A DNA stretch of 5,069 nt from Betaproteobacteria bacterium (lineage in GTDB: Bacteria > Pseudomonadota > Gammaproteobacteria > Burkholderiales > SG8-39): positions 1 through 5,069 of the forward strand of contig VBCP01000533.1 in assembly GCA_005888925.1 (NCBI GenBank), given 5' to 3'. The notes under the pieces were generated by a model. The model searched no databases and was not told the origin of the DNA. It was given only the letters and a program-made list of their open reading frames with translations. A program made the position numbers and the translations under genes. Positions within the stretch are counted from its first letter, which is position 1. Each line of letters starts with the position of its first letter. Below, one piece after another: positions 1 to 5,069 of the stretch.

Positions 1-26
1 GGCGTCAGCCAGCGGATGGCGGCCGC
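1..26. other. Short downstream flank
   Basis: Only 26 bases follow the stop codon. They are GC-rich and contain the palindrome GCGGCCGC (19-26), which has no loop or T-tract and so does not make a terminator. No start of a following gene can be judged. Confidence 0.5.
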
Positions 27-3000
27 CTAGGCTTTCTGCTGCTGCAGCAGCCGGACGAGCGCGTCGACCGGTAGCGGTTTGCTGAAGAGATAGCCCTGCA
101 TCTGGTCGCAGCGCAGCAGCCGCAGCATCTTCGCCTGATCTTCCGCATCGACCCCTTCCGCAACCACCTTCAGGCGGAACGAATGGGCGAGCGTGATCAT
201 CGTCTGCACCAGGGTCGCGGTGTTCGGGTCCTCGAGCATCGTGATGATGAACGAACGGTCGATTTTCAGAGTCTCGACGGGCAGCCTGGCGAGATACGCC
301 AGCGAGGAATACCCGGTGCCGAAGTCATCGATCGCCACGCTCACGCCGAGCTTGCGCACGTCGAGCAGCTTCTCGATGTTGACGTGGATGTTCTCCATGA
401 TCAGGCTCTCGGTGATCTCCAGGTCGATGCCTGCCGGGGAATCGCCCTCGGAGATTGCCTGCTGCACGACCTTCACGAAGTCGCGCTGCTTCAGCTGGAT
501 CGGCGAGACGTTCACCGCGACGCGCGGCGCCTTGAGCCCCGCGCCAACCCAGGCCTTGTGGTCGAGCGCCGCGCGCTTCAGCGCCCAGGCGCCGACCGGC
601 AGGATCAGCCCGGTCTCCTCCATCAGCGGAATGAATTTCATCGGCGGCACGAGCCCCAGCTCGGGGCTTTGCCAGCGGATCAATCCCTCGACCCCGACAA
701 TGGCGCGCTGCTCGAGCTCCACCTTGGGCTGGTAATGCAGCACGAACTCGTCGTTGTCGAGCGCGCGCCGCAGCTTGTTCTCGAGCGTGAGCTTCTCCGC
801 GACCCGTGCCGTCATCGCCTGTTCGTAGAACACGTAGCGCTCGCCCGTCGCCTTGGCCTTCTTCAGCGCCGCTTCCGCGTTCCTGAAGAGCAGGTCCGCC
901 TCGGCGCCGTCCCCGGGATACACGGCGATTCCCACGCGGGCGGAGAGGTGAAGCTCGCGGTCGTCGACCCGGAAGGGCTCGCCGAAGATTTCAGCCAGCC
1001 GTTTTTCGATGAACCGCGCGAACTCGTCGGCCTGCATGTCGGGAACGAGCTTTGCGAACTGGTCGGCGCCCGTCCGCGCGACGCGAGCGAGGCTTGCCCC
1101 GAAATGCGTCATGCGCTCGCCGACCTGCTTCAGAATCGCGTCGCCTGCCGTCCGGCCAAGCGAGTCGTTGATGGACTTGAAGCGCTCGATGTCGAACAGA
1201 GCCAGGCCGAGACTGCGCCGCTCCTGCGCCGCATTGAGCAGCGATTGCTCGAGGCGCTCATGGAACAGCGTGCGGTTCGCGAGGCCCGTCAGCGAATCGT
1301 AATAGGACAGATAGTCGAGCTTTTCCTGCTTCTGGATGTGATCGAGCGCAAACGATATGTCGCCCGCCAGCTCGAGGAGGAGTTTCATCTCCTCGTCGTC
1401 AAAAAATCCCACCTCGCCGGCATAGAGCGCGAGCACGCCGACGGCTTCCTGTTCCACCAGCAGGGGCAGCATGACCAGCGACCGGAAGCCGCGCGCCGCA
1501 GCCTCGTCCTTCAGCGCGATGCGCGGATCCTGGGTCATGTCGGCGACCGAGATCGCCTGACGTTCTCGGATGGCTATTCCAGCCAGACCCTTTCCCTCGG
1601 GACCGGTGTCGTTCACTCCCACGGGCATCAATCGGATGTAGTCCTCTCCAGTGCCGTGCCAGGCGACCGGCGTCACCTGCATCGCCTGGGGGTCGACGAG
1701 GCCGAGCCAGGCCATGCGGAATCCGCCCGCCTCGACCGCGATGCGGCACGCCTCCTTGACGAGCTCGCGACGATCCTGCGCGCGCACGAGGAGCGCGTTG
1801 ATTCCGGATAGCACGGCGTAGACGCGAGTCAAGCGCGCGACCTTTTCTTCCTTCTCGATGTGATCGAGTGCGAATCCGATGTTGCCCGCGAGCTCCTTGA
1901 GGAGCTTCATTTCCTCGTCGTCGAAGAACCCCGCCTCTCCGGAGTGCAGGACCAGGCTGCCCACCACCTTGCCCGCCTCCCACAACGGCAGGGCGGCCGT
2001 CGAATGGATGCCGAGTTCGGCCAGCTCCCTTTTGAAGCGGACCTGGACATCGCCCTGCGCATCGTTCACGACCTGCTCGCGCTGCTCGCGCACGCACGTG
2101 GCAGCCAGGCCATGGCCTTCGGGCGCATCGTCTGAAAGCACGAGGCGTCCCTGGATGAGGCCCAGGAAATCTTCTCCGGCGCCCGCCGAGGCAACCACGT
2201 TGAGGCGCATCGCCTGCTCGTCTGCGATGCACAGCCAGGCGAACCGAAACTTCCCCGTCTCGACTGCGACCCGACAGGCTTCCTGGAACAGCTCCCGCCG
2301 ATCACGAATGCGCACGATGGCTGCGTTGATGCCGCTCAGCACAGCGTTGACGCGCGTGAATCGCTCGAGTTTCTCCTCCTTGCCGATGTGATCGAGGGCA
2401 AAAGAAAGATCGCTCGAGAGTTCGAGCAGCAGCTGCATCTCTTCTTCGTCGAAGAAACCCACTTCATCGCCGTACAAGGTGAGCACGCCGACGATCTCTC
2501 CTGCGACCAGGAGCGGCAGCGCGACGACGCTGCGAAGTCCGGGATGTCGCGCTTGCCTGGGCAGCAGGATCCGCGGGTCGTTTTCCATGTCCTGGGCGAC
2601 CATCGCCCTGCCCTCCACCACCGCGCGCCCGACGAGGCCGTAACTGCCTGCCGCGGCCGGGTCGATGCTCAGGGGGATCGCTTCGAGGTTAGGGTTCTCG
2701 CCGCTCTCGGCGACGGGCCTGATCCGCTGCGCTGCCCGATCGACGAGGCCGATCCAGGCCCGCGGGAATCGCCCGATCTCCAGTGCGATGCGACAGGCTT
2801 CGCGAAACAGCTCGTCCCTGTCGTGCGCCCGGACGATGAGCGCGTTGATGCCGCTCAAGACGGCGTACACGCGATTGAGTCGCTCGATCCTTTCCTCGGC
2901 CTCCCTCTGCTCCGTCACGTCCTGGATCGTGGTGAACCAGCGCTCCACTTCGGCGCCGCGCTCCGCGCGCAGCGGATCCATCGTGTGCCTCACCGAAATC

Positions 3001-5069
3001 CATGCGCCATCCGCCCGCCGCAGCCGGTACTTGACCTTCGCGCGCGCGCGTGTCCTGCCGGCCTCGACGGCCCTTTCGCGAAGCAGCGCGCGGTCTTCCG
3101 GATGCACGAGATCGAGCCACACGCGCGTGGTCGTAGGCACTTCGTCGGGCGGAACGCCGATCAGCTCCGGGAGCGTCTCGGACCAGCTCTCGAACGAGCC
3201 ATCCCGCGCCGTGATCACGCTCGCAAGTTTTGCCATGCGCTGAGCGCGACGCAGCCCCGCCTCGCTTTCGTGCAAGGCTTGCTGCTTGGCGATCCTCTCC
3301 CGGATGTCCCGCGATATTGCCGCGATGAGCCAGCGATCACCGGAGCGCAGGACGTGCCGCGTGGATTCGAACGGCAGGTGCGAGCCGTCCTTGCAGCGGT
3401 AGTAGCTTTCCATGCCGCTGGGAAGCGAAGGATTGGCGATGAGCTCGTCATATTTCCTTTCGAGCTCGTCGCGGCTCACCGGCAGGGTGTCCTGGGGACC
3501 CATGCGCAGCAGCTCTTCCCGCGTGTATCCGAGCAGCCTGCAGGCGGTGTCATTGACGTCGACCATGCGCATCGTCGCGCGGTCGATGATGAGGACCATG
3601 TCCGCCGAGTTGTCGAGCGCGATGCGAAAGCGCCGCAGCTCCTCCTCGCCGCGCTTGCGCCGGGTAATGTCCTCCGCCATGCCGATATGGCTGATCCCGC
3701 GGCCCTGCTCGTCGATCCGGCGCCCGCTGAGCGAGACCGAGATGAGGCTGCCGTCGCGGCGACGCCACTGCGTCTCGAAGTTCTCCACTACGCCTTGCGC
3801 AAGAAGGAGTTCGCGGAAACGCCTGCGGGCGCCCGGCTCGGCGTAGATTTCGCGCGCGACGCTGCCAATACCGGCCATCATGGCCTGCGGCGATTCGAAA
3901 CCCAGCATGCGGGCAAGCGCCGGGTTGGCGGACGCCACCCGTCCCTCCGCGTTCACCGCGAAAATTCCGACCACCGAATTCTCGAAGATCATTCGGTAGC
4001 TTTCCTCAGCGCTGCGCACCTCCGCGGTCCGCTCGCGAACGCGTTGCTCCAACTCCTCGTTCAGATTCTTCAACGCGGCTTCCGCCTTCTTGCGCTCGGT
4101 GATGTCGCGAAGGATCGCTGTGAAATAGAGGTCCTTGCCAGTCGCCCAGTTGGCGACGGATATTTCCATGGGAAATTCCTGTCCGTCTTTTTTTCTGGCG
4201 ACCAGCTCGAGCGTCTTGCCGATGATTCTTGGCTTACCGGTAGCGATGAATCGCCGGAAGCCGCCTTGGTGCGCTTCATGGAACCGATCAGGCATGAGCA
4301 GAGTCAGCGACTGACCAAGGATTTCGTCTGCGCTGTACCCGAATATGCGCTCGGCCGCCTGATTGAAATAAACCATCTTCCCCCGGGCGTCCGCGGAAAT
4401 GATGGCGTCGCTCGCCGTCTCCGATACGGCGCGATAGCGTCCCTCGGCGTCGACCAGCTGGGTGGCAAGCGGCCTGACTCGTGCGCGAAGGAGCAGCGTC
4501 CCCGCACAGACGAGGGCAACCAGCAAGACTGCGGCGAGCTCCAGCTGCTCGCGGATCGGACCGAAGACCTCGGCGGCATCGACCTTCACCACCATGCCCA
4601 GGCCCAGGTCGCCCACCGGACCGTATGCAGCAACCACGTTCTGCGCGCGGTAATCGCGGGTGACGATGGTGCCGGTTTGGCCAAGCAATGCGCGGGACGC
4701 CGGAAGCAAGTCGCCCGCAACATTGATCAGCGGGGTCGAAAACGCCGCGGGATTGAGCCGCTGCGGAAAGCACTTGAGCTCGTTTGCGCTCCGGACGCAG
4801 ATCCCCGTATCCCATGTTTCGCCGCTTCCCGATGGCTCCTGCACGAGGCGCGTCAGGACCGCGAGCGGTTGCTCGGTGAGAACGCTGCCGACCTCGCCTG
4901 CGGCATCGCGCATCGGGATCCGGTGACGCAGCAGGAAACCGCCGTTCCACAGCAGTTCCGCCTTGTCGGGTGTCGCGAGCGTGACCGACATTGCGACGGT
5001 TTGCACAAGCGAGCCGCCGCTCGCGACCACTTTGCCATCGACGTCGGAGTAGGCGATGCCGCTGAAACC
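27..5069 (-). CDS. Membrane-bound PAS/GAF/GGDEF/EAL protein, probable c-di-GMP phosphodiesterase (5'-partial)
   Basis: The protein probably hydrolyses cyclic-di-GMP to pGpG in response to several signals. The visible 1,680 residues run: periplasmic sensor (1-168), transmembrane helix (176-194), four PAS domains (209-722), three GAF repeats (730-1251), degenerate GGDEF (1252-1421) and EAL (1427-1675). The stop is TAG at 27-29. The frame is open to the window edge. The 13 codons upstream of the first possible GTG (5028-5030) read GFSGIAYSDVDGK and run smoothly into the sensor domain, so that GTG is very unlikely to be the true start. The real start and a probable first membrane helix lie outside the window. 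The EAL catalytic residues are present, whereas the GGDEF motif reads GADQF without an RxxD site, which points to a phosphodiesterase rather than a cyclase. No kinase, receiver or DNA-binding domain is present. The family is certain; signals and net activity are inferred. No specific gene name can be supported. Confidence 0.95.
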   Translation of the reverse strand, partial: GFSGIAYSDVDGKVVASGGSLVQTVAMSVTLATPDKAELLWNGGFLLRHRIPMRDAAGEVGSVLTEQPLAVLTRLVQEPSGSGETWDTGICVRSANELKCFPQRLNPAAFSTPLINVAGDLLPASRALLGQTGTIVTRDYRAQNVVAAYGPVGDLGLGMVVKVDAAEVFGPIREQLELAAVLLVALVCAGTLLLRARVRPLATQLVDAEGRYRAVSETASDAIISADARGKMVYFNQAAERIFGYSADEILGQSLTLLMPDRFHEAHQGGFRRFIATGKPRIIGKTLELVARKKDGQEFPMEISVANWATGKDLYFTAILRDITERKKAEAALKNLNEELEQRVRERTAEVRSAEESYRMIFENSVVGIFAVNAEGRVASANPALARMLGFESPQAMMAGIGSVAREIYAEPGARRRFRELLLAQGVVENFETQWRRRDGSLISVSLSGRRIDEQGRGISHIGMAEDITRRKRGEEELRRFRIALDNSADMVLIIDRATMRMVDVNDTACRLLGYTREELLRMGPQDTLPVSRDELERKYDELIANPSLPSGMESYYRCKDGSHLPFESTRHVLRSGDRWLIAAISRDIRERIAKQQALHESEAGLRRAQRMAKLASVITARDGSFESWSETLPELIGVPPDEVPTTTRVWLDLVHPEDRALLRERAVEAGRTRARAKVKYRLRRADGAWISVRHTMDPLRAERGAEVERWFTTIQDVTEQREAEERIERLNRVYAVLSGINALIVRAHDRDELFREACRIALEIGRFPRAWIGLVDRAAQRIRPVAESGENPNLEAIPLSIDPAAAGSYGLVGRAVVEGRAMVAQDMENDPRILLPRQARHPGLRSVVALPLLVAGEIVGVLTLYGDEVGFFDEEEMQLLLELSSDLSFALDHIGKEEKLERFTRVNAVLSGINAAIVRIRDRRELFQEACRVAVETGKFRFAWLCIADEQAMRLNVVASAGAGEDFLGLIQGRLVLSDDAPEGHGLAATCVREQREQVVNDAQGDVQVRFKRELAELGIHSTAALPLWEAGKVVGSLVLHSGEAGFFDDEEMKLLKELAGNIGFALDHIEKEEKVARLTRVYAVLSGINALLVRAQDRRELVKEACRIAVEAGGFRMAWLGLVDPQAMQVTPVAWHGTGEDYIRLMPVGVNDTGPEGKGLAGIAIRERQAISVADMTQDPRIALKDEAAARGFRSLVMLPLLVEQEAVGVLALYAGEVGFFDDEEMKLLLELAGDISFALDHIQKQEKLDYLSYYDSLTGLANRTLFHERLEQSLLNAAQERRSLGLALFDIERFKSINDSLGRTAGDAILKQVGERMTHFGASLARVARTGADQFAKLVPDMQADEFARFIEKRLAEIFGEPFRVDDRELHLSARVGIAVYPGDGAEADLLFRNAEAALKKAKATGERYVFYEQAMTARVAEKLTLENKLRRALDNDEFVLHYQPKVELEQRAIVGVEGLIRWQSPELGLVPPMKFIPLMEETGLILPVGAWALKRAALDHKAWVGAGLKAPRVAVNVSPIQLKQRDFVKVVQQAISEGDSPAGIDLEITESLIMENIHVNIEKLLDVRKLGVSVAIDDFGTGYSSLAYLARLPVETLKIDRSFIITMLEDPNTATLVQTMITLAHSFRLKVVAEGVDAEDQAKMLRLLRCDQMQGYLFSKPLPVDALVRLLQQQKA
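45..791 (-). other. EAL domain, probable active c-di-GMP phosphodiesterase
   Basis: Residues about 1427-1675 form a complete EAL domain. The signature is EGLIRW (Glu1461, Arg1465), a common variant of EALxRW. The other expected metal and catalytic residues are present: Asn1520 (NVSPIQL), Glu1551 and Glu1554 (LEITES), Asp1581 and Asp1582 with the intact loop IDDFGTGYSSL, Lys1602 (LKIDRSF), Glu1638 (AEGVD) and Gln1658 (CDQMQGYLFSKPLP). This set matches catalytically active EAL enzymes, which hydrolyse c-di-GMP to pGpG with Mg2+ or Mn2+. The domain ends five residues before the stop, so the C-terminus is complete. Confidence 0.94.
807..1316 (-). other. Degenerate GGDEF domain (GADQF)
   Basis: Residues about 1252-1421 have the GGDEF fold: YYDSLTGLANRTLFHERL, LFDIERFKSINDSLG, AGDAIL and the SARVGIAVYPGDG strand. 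The signature loop reads GADQF (residues 1334-1338, bases 1056-1070) in place of GGDEF. The usual RxxD inhibitory site is ASLA. The metal-site Asp1293 and the guanine-contacting Asn1301 and Asp1310 are kept, the second Asp of the DxD pair is Glu1295, and the GHxxGD His is Arg1306. Known family members with altered signatures usually cannot make c-di-GMP, and some bind GTP to stimulate the adjoining EAL domain. That role is inferred here. Confidence 0.9.
1317..1835 (-). repeat. GAF tandem repeat, copy 3
   Basis: This 173-residue unit (about 1079-1251) starts with RLTRVYAVLSGINALLVRA and carries EACRIAVE, MAWLGLVD, GPEGKGLAG, DMTQDPRI, LPLLVEQEAVGVLALY, EVGFFDDEEMKLLLEL and FALDHI. It is a mosaic of likeness: GPEGxGLA and DDEEMKLL match copy 2, while DMxxDPRI and LPLLVxxExVGVL match copy 1. 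Its trailing helix (HIQKQEKL) leads straight into DYLSYYDSLTGL of the GGDEF domain, so this copy is the one coupled to the output. Confidence 0.88.
1836..2363 (-). repeat. GAF tandem repeat, copy 2
   Basis: This 176-residue unit (about 903-1078) starts with RFTRVNAVLSGINAAIVRI and shares the EACRVA, FAWLCIAD, GLAA, ALPLWEAGKVVGSLVL, EAGFFDDEEMKLL and FALDHI blocks with its neighbours. It is three residues longer than copies 1 and 3 and the most divergent in the ligand-pocket half: the DMxxDPRI block of the other copies reads NDAQGDVQVRF here. It has two cysteines not found in the others (residues 947 and 992). Ligand unknown. Confidence 0.88.
2364..2882 (-). repeat. GAF tandem repeat, copy 1
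   Basis: This 173-residue unit (about 730-902) starts with RLNRVYAVLSGINALIVRA and contains the shared blocks EACRIA, RAWIGLVD, DMENDPRI, LPLLVAGEIVGVLTLY, EVGFFDEEEM and FALDHI. The strand-helix pattern is that of a GAF domain plus its trailing signalling helix. By hand alignment, a little over half of its residues match copy 3. No phytochrome-type bilin-binding cysteine or cyclic-nucleotide NKFDE motif is visible, so the ligand is unknown. Confidence 0.88.
2904..3275 (-). other. PAS domain 4 (PAS_3-type fold)
   Basis: Residues about 599-722 start with a helix (LRRAQRMAKLASV) typical of the lead-in to this PAS type. They continue with WSETLPELIGVPPDEV, the VHPEDRALLRER helix, the KYRLRRADGAWISVRHT strands and the closing TIQDVTEQREAEER. 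The VHPEDR and YRLRRADGAW signatures are characteristic of the PAS_3 group. The C-terminal helix feeds directly into the first GAF repeat. A short alternating CG run (3039-3050) lies in the coding sequence for the RTRARAK stretch. Confidence 0.87.
3276..3638 (-). other. PAS domain 3
   Basis: Residues about 478-598 form a PAS/PAC unit: FRIALDNSADMVLIIDRATM, DVNDTACRLLGYTREELL, then YRCKDGSHLPFEST and the closing AISRDIRERI. The NDTACRLLGYTREEL helix is the standard PAS signature. The photoactive cysteine motif of LOV domains (NCRFLQ) is absent, so a flavin photosensor is unlikely. Ligand unknown. Confidence 0.87.
3651..4010 (-). other. PAS domain 2
   Basis: Residues about 354-473 hold a PAS/PAC unit: FENSVVGIFAVNAEGRVASA, NPALARMLGFESPQAM, a YAEPGARRRFRELL helix, the ENFETQWRRRDGSLISVSL strands and the closing GMAEDITRRK. 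The NPALARMLG and FE-Q-RRDGS pattern is a widespread PAS subtype in proteobacterial signalling proteins. No cofactor-binding cysteine or histidine signature stands out, so it may bind a small ligand or simply relay signals and help dimerisation. Confidence 0.88.
3996..4103 (-). other. Coiled-coil linker between PAS 1 and PAS 2
   Basis: Residues about 323-358 are a charged helical stretch (ERKKAEAALKNLNEELEQRV and on through RERTAEVRSAEESYRMI) with hydrophobic residues at heptad-like spacing. Helices like this commonly join PAS domains to the next module, mediate dimerisation and pass on signals. It is longer than the other inter-PAS linkers in this protein. Confidence 0.75.
4089..4445 (-). 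other. PAS domain 1 (FixL/DosP-like)
   Basis: Residues about 209-327 form a classic PAS/PAC unit: SDAIISADARGKMVYFN, then AAERIFGYSADEILGQ, the LLMPDRFHEAH segment, RKKDGQEFPMEIS, and the closing ILRDITERK. By a gap-free alignment from memory, His267 falls on the proximal heme ligand of FixL and DosP and Arg273 falls on FixL Arg206. The distal residue (FixL Arg220, DosP Met95/Arg97 region) is replaced: Lys285 and Leu287. This histidine is also common in PAS domains of this type that are not known to bind heme, so cofactor binding is only a possibility. The domain boundary is clear. Confidence 0.88.
4488..4544 (-). other. Transmembrane helix between sensor and cytoplasmic domains
   Basis: Residues about 176-194 (LELAAVLLVALVCAGTLLL) form an uninterrupted hydrophobic stretch of helix-spanning length. 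It is followed at once by RARVR, which fits the positive-inside rule for a cytoplasmic exit. Only about 14 residues separate it from the first PAS domain, too few for a full HAMP domain. A second helix, N-terminal to the sensor, is expected outside the window. Confidence 0.9.
4566..5069 (-). other. Periplasmic sensor domain, C-terminal part (dCache-like)
   Basis: Residues 1-168 precede the only visible membrane helix and so should lie in the periplasm. Features of extracellular Cache/PAS-type sensors are visible: an opening strand with a turn (SDVDGK), a hydrophobic strand motif near residues 43-49, and a closing block DYRAQNVVAAYGPV (about 139-152) followed by GLGMVVKVDAAEVFGPIRE. Such closing blocks (a strand pair with the AAY and VxKxD signatures, then the helix into the membrane) are typical of Cache-domain diguanylate cyclases and phosphodiesterases. 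Two cysteines, residues 91 and 100, could form a disulfide. The ligand is unknown. Because the N-terminal part is cut off, the subfamily assignment (single or double Cache) is an inference. Confidence 0.7.

Noticed and set aside
19..26. GCGGCCGC palindrome just after the stop codon, as a terminator
   Set aside because: It is a perfect 8-base palindrome without loop or T-tract, and is expected by chance in GC-rich DNA.
183..1811. Long open frame of 542 codons on the plus strand, antisense to the EAL, GGDEF and GAF regions
   Set aside because: Its translation is rich in Arg, His, Leu and Asp, with no recognisable domain. Long antisense frames are expected opposite GC-rich coding DNA with G/C-biased third positions. 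The minus-strand frame has unmistakable conserved domains.
1399..2232. 277-codon minus-strand open frame inside the GAF region
   Set aside because: It is a shifted-frame shadow of the main gene: Arg/Gly-rich, low complexity and without domain motifs.
1317..2882. Phytochrome-like or cyclic-nucleotide-binding GAF function
   Set aside because: No bilin-attachment cysteine context and no NKFDE-like motif are visible in any of the three copies.
3039..3050. Alternating CG run of 12 bases
   Set aside because: It is explained by Arg/Ala codons in a GC-rich gene. The run is short and I see no functional context.
4185..4197. A7 tract on the coding strand as a programmed frameshift or slippage site
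   Set aside because: The tract simply encodes Lys-Lys in RKKDGQEFP, a standard PAS motif, and the normal frame continues intact for over 1,300 more codons. No stimulatory structure was evident.
4446..4487. HAMP domain after the transmembrane helix
   Set aside because: Only about 14 residues separate the helix from PAS 1. RVRPLATQL resembles the start of a HAMP, but the second helix and connector are missing.

Overview
The window is almost entirely filled by one minus-strand gene for a very large, multi-domain cyclic-di-GMP signalling protein. Its stop codon lies at 27-29. The reading frame stays open to the right edge of the window, so the N-terminus is missing. The visible part is 1,680 codons. 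Residue numbers below count from the first visible codon (5067-5069) as residue 1.

Layout in gene direction (right to left): the end of a periplasmic sensor domain (residues 1 to about 168), one transmembrane helix (about 176-194), four PAS domains (about 209-722) with a coiled coil after the first, three tandem GAF domains (about 730-1251), a degenerate GGDEF domain (about 1252-1421) and a complete EAL domain (about 1427-1675). The protein should sit in the inner membrane, with one sensor outside and a long chain of sensory and relay domains inside. That chain feeds a c-di-GMP output. The GGDEF signature reads GADQF and the inhibitory RxxD site is gone, while the EAL active-site residues are all present. 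The likely net activity is therefore c-di-GMP breakdown, with the GGDEF domain acting at most as a GTP-binding regulator.

The DNA is GC-rich, mostly about 60-78% in the stretches I counted by hand, and codons end mostly in G or C. Composition and domain style (PAS/GAF/GGDEF/EAL chains with the recurring AVLSGIN-type GAF module) fit a free-living proteobacterium, most likely a betaproteobacterium. This is inference from style, with no marker gene to confirm it.

Only 26 bases lie downstream of the stop, and no promoter or start region is visible, so nothing can be said about operon context or transcriptional control. I see no RNA gene, mobile element or CRISPR array. The points most worth a second look are the triplicated GAF module, the inactive-looking GGDEF beside an intact EAL, a FixL/DosP-like histidine in the first PAS domain, and the missing N-terminus.
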